From the IMG/VR virus record IMGVR_UViG_3300025319_000070, positions 1-33,698 of that record: a stretch of DNA of 33,698 nt, one strand, 5' to 3'. The translations under genes were made by a program, and so were the position numbers. The notes beneath the pieces were generated by a model. It was not told the origin of the DNA. It searched no databases and saw only the letters and a list, made by a program, of their open reading frames with translations. This stretch comes from a virus. This document shows, piece after piece, positions 23,951 to 31,159 of this stretch. How positions within the stretch are numbered: position 1 is the first letter of the stretch; every line of letters starts with the position of its first letter.

Positions 23951-24102
23951 GGCTTGACCATATGGCGGTTACAACGCCCACACCATAAATGCTTAGAGCA
24001 TTCACGGCCACAATGGCAATTCAGCCAATCCCAACCATCATCATGGCCAACGGCCCAACACCCAATAAGAGCTTTGATCCGTAAATACCATTTTTCAAAC
24101 AT
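23947..24102 (-). CDS. Cys/His-rich zinc-binding-like small protein
   Basis: A 51-residue ORF starting at ATG 24102, which overlaps the resolvase stop (TAATG). It has six Cys and four His in 51 residues, mainly CHCGRECSKH and CGRC, plus a Trp-rich stretch (DGWDWLN). That is consistent with one or two zinc sites. The stop overlaps the next start by ATGA. It probably binds nucleic acid; the role is not known. Confidence 0.62.
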   Translation of the reverse strand: MFEKWYLRIKALIGCWAVGHDDGWDWLNCHCGRECSKHLWCGRCNRHMVKP

Positions 24103-24533
24103 TAGGATTTTGCACCCCACGGCTGGCCATATCTCACCGTGATTTCCGTTCTTGGGTTGGCCTTGTCATATTTTTTATCCTGAGCCGTATGCACCAATTG
24201 GGCATCATCCAACCACAGGATTTTATTACCCGCATCCTGAACAATTTTAATAAGGTTGTCATTATCAATGCGCCTGTAGGTGGAACGGTAGAATATGCAT
24301 TCTAACCAAGCGGCCTTGGCGGGGTTCCAGGCCGCCGCCATCTTGGCTTTGGCGAATTCATAGCCCAGCATATTGGCATAGGCCCGGCTGGCCCGATCTT
24401 TGAAAAAGACACCCCGCCCGGCTCGTACCCGTTTCCAGGCCATGGGTTCAAGGGCTATGGTAATTTGGAGGGTTTCTATTTTAAGATTTTTCAATGACTT
24501 CCATTCTGCCCAATGCTCCCACCGCCTCATCAA
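24102..24533 (-). CDS. rusA: RusA-family Holliday junction resolvase
   Basis: A 143-residue protein, or 130 if TTG 24494 is the start. It shows the RusA layout: a first strand (LQITIALEPMAWKR), then YANMLGYEFAKAKM, then IFYRSTYRRIDNDNLIKIVQDAGNK with the conserved Asp residues, and DDAQLVHTAQDKKY. It cuts four-way junctions during phage recombination and packaging. The end overlaps the next gene by TAATG. The ATG/TTG cluster at 24530-24533 lies in the upstream gene, so the true start is uncertain. Confidence 0.87.
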   Translation of the reverse strand: MMRRWEHWAEWKSLKNLKIETLQITIALEPMAWKRVRAGRGVFFKDRASRAYANMLGYEFAKAKMAAAWNPAKAAWLECIFYRSTYRRIDNDNLIKIVQDAGNKILWLDDAQLVHTAQDKKYDKANPRTEITVRYGQPWGAKS

Positions 24534-25248
24534 TAATTTTCATGGCGGATTCCATGGAACGCCGAACATCATTCAATCTTATCAACACCTTAGATTCATC
24601 GTTATTCAAGAGGCGATAAACCGCCTCACCAATATTTCCATCCATCCATTTTTCTATCTTGATCCCTGATTTAACTTCAAATTCTTTGAGGCATTTTCGC
24701 AATTCTTTCAAATCTTTTTCCACCCATTCTACTTTAGATTTAATATTTTCTTCGCCTAACTTGATTCCTTCCGCTTTACCCTTTCTAAATGATTCAGCTA
24801 TTTTGGATTTTGGAGTAATAATTTCCGTGCATTTCCTCATAATCCCACAAACAATTTCGATATCCATGGAATTGGGTTTCATTTTTTCGGGATTCTTCGC
24901 CGCACGGAGAGTTTTACCAAATGGATATAATAATCCCCAATTCATGGGCACTTCAGATTTTGGGATAACTTTTTCTCCTGGGGCTACCATCCACCAAAAA
25001 TGACAATATCCGGCAATTGCATCGGCCTTTTCAGGATTCTTCAATTCGTTAAGCCAATCAGCACGGGCCGTTTTAATCTCAAATCCATGTAAGTGAAGCC
25101 CTCGGCTTGGGAATAACGACATAGCTAGGGCATCAGCCGTTCTAACTCTGTAGCCAAATCCTGTTTGATTTCTTACCTGTGGAAGTAGGGCATACTCGGG
25201 GGAACAAAAACGATTTTCTAAAAGTGCTATTAAATCTGATTCATGCAT
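24481..25248 (-). CDS. PD-(D/E)XK-like protein with C-terminal coiled coil
   Basis: A 255-residue protein. Residues about 25-110 match the MmcB-like nuclease-fold pattern: RVRTADALAMSLFPSRGLHLHGFEIKTARADWL, with Asp, Glu-x-Lys and a following KADAIAGYCHFWWMVAP. The second half, residues 145-255, is a long charged coiled coil (AESFRKGKAEGIKLGE, VEWVEKDLKELRKCL). The coil is an unusual extension. It starts within the previous stop (TGATG). A DNA repair or degradation role is likely from the fold; the substrate is unknown. Confidence 0.75.
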   Translation of the reverse strand: MHESDLIALLENRFCSPEYALLPQVRNQTGFGYRVRTADALAMSLFPSRGLHLHGFEIKTARADWLNELKNPEKADAIAGYCHFWWMVAPGEKVIPKSEVPMNWGLLYPFGKTLRAAKNPEKMKPNSMDIEIVCGIMRKCTEIITPKSKIAESFRKGKAEGIKLGEENIKSKVEWVEKDLKELRKCLKEFEVKSGIKIEKWMDGNIGEAVYRLLNNDESKVLIRLNDVRRSMESAMKIIDEAVGALGRMEVIEKS

Positions 25249-25676
25249 CAGAATTTCACCCGGCGCATTTCCACCCAGGATTCAACCTGGGGGTGCAACT
25301 CAATCACCCGGCGCATGATGTATGGCACATGGGAATTATTCAGCTTAAATCCTTCCTCATCCTTGGCGTACACCGTGACTTCCCACCTTACGCGCTGGGC
25401 AATCATCATGGCGGCAAATTTCTTTTTGTGGGCCACGGCCTCCAAGGCGAATTGAATAAACAGGGTCAGGATACGGGGGTATTGATCCAGATACTTAAAC
25501 GCCTGTTCCCGGTAATTCGTTTTCTTCACACCAGGGATTAACCCGGCTGAAATGGATACTTTCCGGCCCACGCCGGGCACGGGGGCCAGATTCTTAAACA
25601 ATGGCAATTCCTCGGGCCGGATGGCCGGAGCTACTCGCACACGGGTAAGGGCGTCTTTGAGGGGTGTTATGCTCAT
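25248..25676 (-). CDS. Hypothetical 142-residue protein
   Basis: The start is ATG 25676, overlapping the upstream stop (ATGA); an in-frame start at 25703 lies in the previous gene. The N-terminal half carries a Gly/Pro-rich motif (APVPGVGRKVSISAGLIPG), and the C-terminal half is helical and basic (FALEAVAHKKKFAAMMIAQR). It lies immediately before the PD-(D/E)XK-like gene and overlaps it by one base. The function is unknown. Confidence 0.65.
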   Translation of the reverse strand: MSITPLKDALTRVRVAPAIRPEELPLFKNLAPVPGVGRKVSISAGLIPGVKKTNYREQAFKYLDQYPRILTLFIQFALEAVAHKKKFAAMMIAQRVRWEVTVYAKDEEGFKLNNSHVPYIMRRVIELHPQVESWVEMRRVKF

Positions 25677-25993
25677 GCGGCTACCTGTTCCGGACTTTCC
25701 CATATTTCCACGGGGCCCAACTGTTCATCATTTTCAAGTCTTGGTGTAAACCCCCATTTGCCTAAAATACCCTCCATCAAGCCCAATGGAGTGGGCACGG
25801 ATACCTTGAATCCATCACCTTCAATAGCCTGTATTAAATCCTTAAAATATCCTTTTCGTTTTTCCGTCACTTCCACCATGCTTATAAATATCGTGTTATC
25901 CGTTTTCCATAACCATGATAAATCTAAGAATCTTTTTTTATTAAATCCCCAATGTTCCGGGGCATTGCCTATTTGAATCATCCCGTTTTTCAT
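25673..25993 (-). CDS. Small protein, possible acetyltransferase-like fold
   Basis: A 106-residue protein. The order strand, helix (KGYFKDLIQAIEGDG), strand (KVSVPTP), helix, then LGKWGFTPR resembles the second half of a GNAT acetyltransferase. The length is too short for a full GNAT, and the acetyl-CoA loop (R/Q-x-x-G-x-G/A) is not convincing. It overlaps both neighbours by ATGA. The assignment is weak. Confidence 0.55.
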   Translation of the reverse strand: MKNGMIQIGNAPEHWGFNKKRFLDLSWLWKTDNTIFISMVEVTEKRKGYFKDLIQAIEGDGFKVSVPTPLGLMEGILGKWGFTPRLENDEQLGPVEIWESPEQVAA

Positions 25994-26346
25994 GGCCCCA
26001 TTTCCACATTCTTTTCAAGCTTAGACCGTTCCATAGAAAATAAAGAACGGTATATATCCAATTCTTTTTCCAACACATCCACTTCATGCGAAGCGGCCCT
26101 AAATTCCGCTTCTAAGGCTACGGCATCCATCCGGTAGGTGTGGGTTTCCTCGTAGGCCATTTGCTTGGCCGTTTCCACGGTCATGGCGGGCCGGGCCTTG
26201 TGAATTAGGTATGCTTTGGTTTCCTCTTGCTCGGCTATTAAGTCGGCCTGTTGCCATACCAACCGTTTGCCGTCCATTTGCTGATAAAACCCTGGGAGCA
26301 TTTCGATAATGGCCACCATTTTAGTTTCGATTTCTTGGGCGGTCAT
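25990..26346 (-). CDS. Helical protein of unknown function
   Basis: A 118-residue, largely helical, charged protein with heptad-like stretches (AVALEAEFRAASHEVDVLEKEL). No Cys cluster, membrane segment or catalytic motif is seen. It overlaps the upstream stop (ATGA). Proteins like this in replication blocks sometimes bind ssDNA or replisome parts; nothing here confirms it. Confidence 0.62.
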   Translation of the reverse strand: MTAQEIETKMVAIIEMLPGFYQQMDGKRLVWQQADLIAEQEETKAYLIHKARPAMTVETAKQMAYEETHTYRMDAVALEAEFRAASHEVDVLEKELDIYRSLFSMERSKLEKNVEMGP

Positions 26347-26576
26347 GGTTTAAATCTTTCGCTCAATAACTCCAAATATTTAGCGGCTTCAAGCATGGCG
26401 GCTAAAACTTTTCTAGCTTTGGCTGGCTTACTGTTTTGAAAAAGGAATTTTGTTCCAGCATTTCCAAAATCAGCAAAAGGAAACAGGCTGATTGATTTAT
26501 CATAGTGGGCAATCCCGGCAATCAAAATACCTTCATCCTTGAAAATTACCCTGATTTCCTCAAACTTAATTTCCAT
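26343..26576 (-). CDS. Small early protein, unknown
   Basis: A 77-residue protein with an excellent ribosome site (AAAGGGGGAAATAA before ATG 26576). N-terminal strands (IKFEEIRVIFKDEGILIAGIAHY) precede a helical, basic C-terminus (AKARKVLAAMLEAAKYLELL). It is the first gene after a third promoter-like site. It may bind DNA or a replisome part; unknown. Confidence 0.65.
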   Translation of the reverse strand: MEIKFEEIRVIFKDEGILIAGIAHYDKSISLFPFADFGNAGTKFLFQNSKPAKARKVLAAMLEAAKYLELLSERFKP

Positions 26577-26600
26577 TTATTTCCCCCTTTCCGGCTTGCC

Positions 26601-26642
26601 ACCGGATAACCAAATACTAGCAATTCACTTTCCCTTTTTCAA
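26601..26642 (-). promoter_or_regulatory. Promoter-like site P3 after the loader gene
   Basis: On the transcribed strand there is a -35 TTGAAA (26637-26642), a 17-base spacer and a -10 TAGTAT (26614-26619). A single ATCCGGT box (26601-26607) lies just downstream. The -35 falls in the last codons of the loader gene. The first gene after it has a strong ribosome site at about 26585. The box differs from P1 and P2 in having only one clear copy and in lying after the -10. Confidence 0.5.
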
Positions 26643-27407
26643 CCGCCAATCTTCCCCTTTTATTTCAATCACCCGGCACAAGCCCGCCAATCGTGAGGCC
26701 AGCCGATCATCCCCCATCTTTTCGGCTAGGGCTTCCGGGCTGTAATTAGTGGTGAGAATGAGGCCATTTTTTCCCCACCGTATCCGGGCTTCGATAATCT
26801 CATATAGGATTTGATTAGAAAATTCCGTGGCCCGGCCCACGCCAATATCATCCACGGCTAATATTTCCACTTCCCTAAATTCCTTGAGTAAGGCCCTTTC
26901 AGTCTCCGGGTCTAATTTGCGGAATTGCCGGGATAGCTCAATGGCGGAAATAAACTTAGCCCTAGGATAATCATGGAGTAAGGCCGCAAGTAAATGGGTT
27001 TTCCCCACCCCGCACGGGCCCCATAAAAATAAATTATCGTCCGTGGGTTTAAAATCCTTGGCGGCCATGAAGGCACGTTGATTATCCGGGGTTTTCTGAA
27101 ATGTGGCCCAGGTCAGGGCCAGGAAGGCCGGGCCATATAAATTTTCCATATCTCGTAATTTACGATAATATACTAGGCATTCCCCGCATGATTCGCTTGG
27201 TACTCCCGGTTCATCATTAAATGCCCGATCCGTGTTTTTCCATTCTTGTTTACCACTTAACCATTCCACTAATTCAAAACGGCTTTCCTTGCCGCACCGT
27301 GGGCAAGGCCGCATTTCCGTGGGATTATTCGCTAAGGTGGGCATATTTTCCCGGCTTGGGCGTAGCGGCTCCGGCATAGATTCCATTGCCTTTTTGATAG
27401 GCTCCAT
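26625..27407 (-). CDS. DnaC-like helicase loader / AAA+ ATPase
   Basis: A 260-residue protein. The N-terminal third has a zinc-ribbon-like CPRC ... CGEC pair. The AAA+ part follows: Walker A LWGPCGVGKTHLLAAL (about 130-145), sensor and Walker B VEILAVDDIG, then GKNGLILTTNY, and an arginine region RLASRLAGLC. Members load the replicative helicase onto phage or host DNA. Start ATG 27407 is supported by AAGGGGGG, although it lies 83 bases inside the initiator gene. A later start would lose the Cys pair. Confidence 0.9.
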   Translation of the reverse strand: MEPIKKAMESMPEPLRPSRENMPTLANNPTEMRPCPRCGKESRFELVEWLSGKQEWKNTDRAFNDEPGVPSESCGECLVYYRKLRDMENLYGPAFLALTWATFQKTPDNQRAFMAAKDFKPTDDNLFLWGPCGVGKTHLLAALLHDYPRAKFISAIELSRQFRKLDPETERALLKEFREVEILAVDDIGVGRATEFSNQILYEIIEARIRWGKNGLILTTNYSPEALAEKMGDDRLASRLAGLCRVIEIKGEDWRLKKGK

Positions 27408-28047
27408 TGTTTCCCCCCTTGATTTTGAAATTCTCTAATGGCTTGACGCTATCGGTAAATTTTATCACGCCCCGGCTACAAAATTCTCCCAAGGCCCATT
27501 TATAGCTGAACCAATATTCTTTTGGCAATCCCATCACGGCATTGTAATTACTGATTGCCTGTTGGATTTCCTCCAAGGAATAGGCTTCCAGGGCTTTAGT
27601 CATGCCTTTTTCATGTGGGGCGGGGGTTTTATGCTTCGGTAAATGTTCCATAGCTTGCCACCACTGATATATCTTTTGTTTATTCTTTAATTCTTCTTCT
27701 TCTTCTTCTTCTTCTTCCTTCTTCTTCTTAGGCGTTTCCAACCCCGTTCCGTTATTTCGTTCTCGTTTTCGTTTCCATTCTCGTACTCTTAAATATTCTC
27801 CCTGGTAATCTTGCCACTTAACGATTGTTATTACCCCATCCGGGCCTATTATGACCATGTTATTTTGAACAAAAAACCGGGATAATTCCACCCATTCCTT
27901 GCGGGTAATTCGCATCATGTGGGCCATTTGTTCAAAGGTAAATCCCATTTTTTCAGTTACGCCAATATTGCCATAGCCGCATTCATTCCCACAACGGGCC
28001 GCAATTTTTAGAAGGCGAACCCATCCCCCCTCTTGTTTCATAGTCAT
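27325..28047 (-). CDS. DnaD-like replication initiator
   Basis: A 240-residue protein. The N-terminal half holds a winged-helix-like segment (FTFEQMAHMMRITRKEWVELSRFFVQNNMVII) similar to phage replisome organisers. A basic patch with a KKKK EEEEEEEEE run follows, then a second helical domain (QQAISNYNAVMGLPKEYWF). It probably binds the origin and calls in the loader encoded downstream. Start ATG 28047 follows GAGGGGGG; a longer frame to 28101 is not needed. The last 83 bases overlap the loader gene in another frame. The origin itself is not located. Confidence 0.78.
   Translation of the reverse strand: MTMKQEGGWVRLLKIAARCGNECGYGNIGVTEKMGFTFEQMAHMMRITRKEWVELSRFFVQNNMVIIGPDGVITIVKWQDYQGEYLRVREWKRKRERNNGTGLETPKKKKEEEEEEEEELKNKQKIYQWWQAMEHLPKHKTPAPHEKGMTKALEAYSLEEIQQAISNYNAVMGLPKEYWFSYKWALGEFCSRGVIKFTDSVKPLENFKIKGGNNGAYQKGNGIYAGAATPKPGKYAHLSE
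27691..27729. repeat. (GAA)9 plus (AAG)4 coding microsatellite
   Basis: Nine perfect TTC triplets on the plus strand (27691-27717) followed by four CTT triplets. On the coding strand this is AAG x4 then GAA x9, giving KKKKEEEEEEEEE in the initiator linker. Pure triplet tracts are prone to slippage, and changes in copy number would keep the frame. It is the only clear microsatellite I saw. Confidence 0.9.
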
Positions 28048-28072
28048 GGTTTCGCCCCCCTCGGAAAAATAT

Positions 28073-28222
28073 TTAAACCAAAGCATAGGAATATTTTGCA
28101 ATCTCAGAACCCGCCCCCTGTACCCGGCAAGGTGTGGGATTTACCGGGGGAAACATTGGCTCACCCACGGGGGCGGGGTCTAACATTGGCCGGATACTCA
28201 TTTCTTCTAAGGTTGTAATCAT
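28073..28222 (-). CDS. Small protein before initiator, unknown
   Basis: A 49-residue ORF, start ATG 28222, preceded by AGGGGGAAACGAAA. It is Pro/Met/Glu-rich (RPMLDPAPVGEPMFPPVNPTP) and probably disordered. An alternative longer frame to 28393 would lie in the previous gene. The function is unknown; the strong ribosome site is the chief evidence. The 103 bases above it, 28223-28325, hold no gene I can support. Confidence 0.55.
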   Translation of the reverse strand: MITTLEEMSIRPMLDPAPVGEPMFPPVNPTPCRVQGAGSEIAKYSYALV

Positions 28223-28325
28223 TTTCGTTTCCCCCTGCAAGTAAAAAATTGGCGGCATAGAATGGGGTAGCCGCCTTAATAGGGGTTCACGGATACAGTC
28301 CCGCCCATCCCCCCGGCCTGTATTC

Positions 28326-28952
28326 CTATCCTTTCCGGCTTTGTAAATCCTTCCAAATCTTAACGCCGGATATTTCCCGTACCCCATCATCAACCGCCCT
28401 TTGAATCAATCGGGGGTCCGGCACCTTGAATTTGTCCGGCACTTCCTTAGCATTCACCACTTCCGATTTCCACACTTCCACATAGGTAACTTTCCCTTCC
28501 GGGGTGTAATGGGTTTTCGGCATAGGGGCCGGGGCCATCACTGGGGGCGGGGTGTATTCCTTCCCCTTAGCCTCGGCCTTTTTACGGGCTTTTTCTGATT
28601 CTTCGGCCTGTTTTCGGGCTAATTCCTCGGCTTTGCGATCCTCGGCCAGCTTCCAATCCTTTGCCGCCCTATCCACCTTCTTTTCGGCCATTTCGATGGG
28701 TTGGAGCCGGGCCTTGAAGGCATCGGAAAGCCGTTTCCACCCCTGGTAAATCGGATCACAAAAATAGGCCCGCATTTGTTCAATCCGTTTCCGTTCCTGG
28801 GCCAATTGCACCAAAAAGAAATTGGCTTCCCCAAAGCTGGCCGCATCCTTCACAATCAAGCCTTCCGCCTTCTGAATCAACGGGTGCATGGATTGATCCA
28901 TTTCCTTCAATTTCAATTCTGCTTCCTGATTTCCTACCGTTGCCGTTTCCAT
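28326..28952 (-). CDS. Coiled-coil protein of early region
   Basis: A 208-residue protein. A helical N-terminal region (LVQLAQERKRIEQMRAYF) leads to a long Lys/Glu/Ala-rich coil (EELARKQAEESEKARKKAE), a Pro-rich hinge (YTPPPVMAPAPMP) and a C-terminal strand-rich domain (KVTYVEVWKSEVVNAK, VDDGVREISGVKIWKD). The layout is common among phage proteins next to recombination genes, sometimes called a host-nuclease-related coiled-coil protein. The function is not established. It begins 12 bases after the nuclease gene. Confidence 0.7.
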   Translation of the reverse strand: METATVGNQEAELKLKEMDQSMHPLIQKAEGLIVKDAASFGEANFFLVQLAQERKRIEQMRAYFCDPIYQGWKRLSDAFKARLQPIEMAEKKVDRAAKDWKLAEDRKAEELARKQAEESEKARKKAEAKGKEYTPPPVMAPAPMPKTHYTPEGKVTYVEVWKSEVVNAKEVPDKFKVPDPRLIQRAVDDGVREISGVKIWKDLQSRKG

Positions 28953-28964
28953 TGTTTCCCCCTT

Positions 28965-29582
28965 TTATTCAAGATGATTGGCGTAATAATATCGCCAACC
29001 TTCATACAAATGCCGGGCTTGTAAAAATGATTCTGGCCGGTAGTCTACCCAATGCGGTTTGAATTTTCCATTGGGTTGTAATTCCACCACGGCCAATTTA
29101 TCCGCCGGGGCCAATTTCATTTCCCGCCGGGCGAATTCGTAGGCATTAACTTGCATCGGGTGTTCAAAGGGCCGGAATTTCCCGGCCTTAAAATCCACCA
29201 CGATAAGGCTATACGGCTTAGTTTTTTCCTGTATTTCTTGATCTAACGTACCGGCGAATTTATATTTCAAGGAAAATACGGTACGTTTCCGGGCTACCAC
29301 TTTGAGCCCATGCACTTTAAGGAAATTTCTGTAACTGTCCACATAGCCGCCCATCAGGGGCACGGAATGGGGCGGGGCCAGCCGTTCCTTATCTATTTCC
29401 GCATGGACCGCCGTTCCCCAATCCATTTTGGCTTGTTGGTCATTCAATCGCCCCATAGCCCGTAATTTTTCAACGTCCGGCTTGCGGATCATGGCCAATA
29501 CACTGGTAACACGGGCAAAGCTTTCACCCTTGCCATTCACATAAAAGAGCCCGGAGGAATGGAGCAAAGGGGTTTGGCTCAC
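28965..29582 (-). CDS. RecB/Cas4-like PD-(D/E)XK nuclease
   Basis: A 205-residue protein. Motifs in order are TAVHAEIDKE, AGTLDQEIQE with a likely metal-binding Asp, LIVVDFKAGKFRP (Asp-x-Lys catalytic pair), and HPMQVNAYEFARRE (Gln-xxx-Tyr motif of the RecB family). No Cys cluster is seen, so it is closer to RecB-type exonucleases than to iron-sulfur Cas4 proteins. The start overlaps the upstream stop (ATGA). With its upstream partner it could form a two-component recombination system of exonuclease and annealing protein. Confidence 0.85.
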   Translation of the reverse strand: MSQTPLLHSSGLFYVNGKGESFARVTSVLAMIRKPDVEKLRAMGRLNDQQAKMDWGTAVHAEIDKERLAPPHSVPLMGGYVDSYRNFLKVHGLKVVARKRTVFSLKYKFAGTLDQEIQEKTKPYSLIVVDFKAGKFRPFEHPMQVNAYEFARREMKLAPADKLAVVELQPNGKFKPHWVDYRPESFLQARHLYEGWRYYYANHLE

Positions 29583-30460
29583 GCCGCCCCCCCATTGCCC
29601 TGCCCTTCAATTTTCTTAATTAACTGCAACACCTGGCCGGAGGTTAATTTACTTAAATCCACCCGCCCGGATTTGTCTTTCCCCAAGGCCGGGAACATTT
29701 CCACGGCCCATTTCGCCACATGAGTATTCACCTTTTTGCCGTAGGCTTTCCCCCACATGGTTTTCAATTCCTTTTCATCGGCGGCCCCGGATTCTTTGGC
29801 CCCGGGCGTTATGCCATGGTCCTTATCTCCCGGTACGACTTCGGCATCATCCACCTTGGGGGCGGAATCGCCTTCCCCTTCCTCGGCGGTAATGTCCTGG
29901 GTGAAGATATCGGACAAGCGGCAAGCTTCCAGGGTGGCATCAATCAGGCTCCGCTTTTTGCCAATCTTGAGAATGGTATTAACCAAGGTGAAAATTTGGT
30001 CATTATCCACCCGGAAGGTTATACGGTCATTCCATCGTTTCATGGGCAGGGCGGAAATATCGTAGGCGGGCGGCACTTCTTTTTCCGTCACCCAACGGTA
30101 ACGGTATTTCGTTTCCATGGAATTGCATTCCCCAAACCCTTCCCCAGCATAGAGCCCCGCCATGTTCCGCAATTCACACCGGAATTTGAACCGGAAAAGC
30201 GGTTTATCCCAATCCTCAATTTCGTTAAGGATTTCGTATTTTGCAATCAAGCCGTGCATCTTAATCAACTTTTCCGCCCCCGGTTTCCACAGGCTGGGCT
30301 TATGGGCCCCCGGCTGTACCCCATAATCCAGGCCCAACCGCATTTCCTTTTGCACCATGATTTGGAATTCCCGAAGCTTCTTGAATTCGGCGGCCATATA
30401 GGCTCGATCCGGCACCGCCAAGGCATTCACTGTTGTGGCTAATTCTTCCCCTTTGCTCAT
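29579..30460 (-). CDS. Conserved early protein, annealing/ssDNA-binding candidate
   Basis: A 293-residue protein of a family widespread in phages and plasmids. Diagnostic stretches are GLDYGVQPGAHKP, LWKPGAEKLIKMHGL, FRCELRN, ECNSMETKYRYRWV and ILKIGKKRSLIDATL, followed by SDIFTQDITAEE. A disordered Asp/Glu/Pro-rich linker (about 200-235) and a C-terminal helical domain follow. The family's reaction is not settled as far as I know. Pairing with a RecB-like nuclease makes a single-strand annealing role attractive, but this is inference. It is the second gene of its unit, 15 bases after the regulator gene. Confidence 0.72.
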   Translation of the reverse strand: MSKGEELATTVNALAVPDRAYMAAEFKKLREFQIMVQKEMRLGLDYGVQPGAHKPSLWKPGAEKLIKMHGLIAKYEILNEIEDWDKPLFRFKFRCELRNMAGLYAGEGFGECNSMETKYRYRWVTEKEVPPAYDISALPMKRWNDRITFRVDNDQIFTLVNTILKIGKKRSLIDATLEACRLSDIFTQDITAEEGEGDSAPKVDDAEVVPGDKDHGITPGAKESGAADEKELKTMWGKAYGKKVNTHVAKWAVEMFPALGKDKSGRVDLSKLTSGQVLQLIKKIEGQGNGGAA

Positions 30461-30475
30461 TATCGTTTCCCCCCT

Positions 30476-30670
30476 TTATTCGGGCTTCCGGCCCGGCTTG
30501 ATTGGTTCATTGTTCGCCGCAATGCCTTTGTACCGAAGATAGGCCGCTATCGCCATGCGGATATGGTAGGCAATCGGCTGGCCGCCGTGTTTGCCGTCCT
30601 CGGAAAGCTTCTTTAGCCCGGCCCATTGGCTTTTCCAAAATCGGACCGTCATTTCAACCACCTCATCCAT
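30476..30670 (-). CDS. Ribbon-helix-helix regulator, candidate autorepressor
   Basis: A 64-residue protein. The segment VEMTVRFWKSQWAGLKKL ... AYHIRMAIAAYLRYK matches the MetJ/Arc/CopG pattern: a short strand that pairs in the dimer to fill the major groove, then two helices. The C-terminus is basic (IKPGRKPE). It is the first gene after promoter P2, whose spacer carries two ATCCGGT boxes 10 bp apart, a spacing typical for side-by-side ribbon-helix-helix dimers. A GGGGGG site lies upstream. Repression of P1 and P2 is inferred. Confidence 0.78.
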   Translation of the reverse strand: MDEVVEMTVRFWKSQWAGLKKLSEDGKHGGQPIAYHIRMAIAAYLRYKGIAANNEPIKPGRKPE

Positions 30671-30697
30671 TCATCACCCCCCGGTTATTGCTATTGA

Positions 30698-30727
30698 ATA
30701 CTACCGGATTCCACCGGATTATTTCAA
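30698..30727 (-). promoter_or_regulatory. Promoter P2 with paired ATCCGGT operator
   Basis: On the transcribed strand, -35 TTGAAA lies at 30722-30727, then an 18-base spacer, then -10 TAGTAT at 30698-30703. Two ATCCGGT repeats in the same orientation fill the spacer (30713-30719 and 30703-30709), 10 bp apart. The -35 overlaps the stop of the preceding gene. It should drive the ribbon-helix-helix gene and the recombination genes behind it. Confidence 0.75.
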
Positions 30728-31005
30728 GCCCTCACTATAACCCGCTTGATATAGGGAAATTTCACCCGCATCAGTGCGAGGGAATCACGGGGGCACCCCA
30801 GGGCTTCAAATTTTTTACACCCGCATTTTTCCGCCATAAAATCACCCGTACAGGCCCCATATCGTCCAGTAGACTGGCCCTTCACTTTAAATTCATTGTG
30901 GATACGTGTTTCATGGCCGCAATCACACGCCCCCCCCCGGACGATTAACTTAATAATCTTTTCGTATTCGGCCTTCATTTGCTTTTTGAATTTATCGGAT
31001 TCCAT
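30724..31005 (-). CDS. Cys-rich zinc-binding-like protein
   Basis: A 93-residue protein. The Cys/His pattern is CDCGHE, then CTGDFMAEKCGCKKF and a later Cys, with a basic C-terminus (RVKFPYIKRVIVRA). The layout is consistent with a zinc finger. The start at 31005 has GGGGG about 7 bases upstream. Its stop codon lies within the -35 of promoter P2. It probably binds nucleic acid or a host protein; the role is not known. Confidence 0.65.
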   Translation of the reverse strand: MESDKFKKQMKAEYEKIIKLIVRGGACDCGHETRIHNEFKVKGQSTGRYGACTGDFMAEKCGCKKFEALGCPRDSLALMRVKFPYIKRVIVRA

Positions 31006-31015
31006 TTATCACCCC

Positions 31016-31159
31016 CTAATCTTCTAAGATGAGATAACCACAATGGGCACAAATTTCCTCCCAGGAAGCCCCCCCATCCCTGCAAATATGTCCATCCAAA
31101 ATGGTGTTATGGTCCCCACACTGGGGGCAAGCTTCGGCCCGTGTCCGGTAGCGGATCAT
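31016..31159 (-). CDS. Zinc-ribbon small protein
   Basis: A 47-residue protein with a clean pair of Cys knuckles (CPQCGDHN ... CAHCGYLI) around a short acidic loop. The start is ATG 31159, overlapping the upstream TGA (ATGA); an upstream in-frame ATG (31198) lies inside the previous gene. Its form is close to zinc ribbons of transcription and replication factors. The function is unknown. Confidence 0.68.
   Translation of the reverse strand: MIRYRTRAEACPQCGDHNTILDGHICRDGGASWEEICAHCGYLILED

Noticed and set aside
29720-30442. 240-codon plus-strand frame
   Set aside because: Shadow of the conserved early gene on the opposite strand; His/Phe/Pro-rich composition and no ribosome site. All supported genes are on the minus strand.
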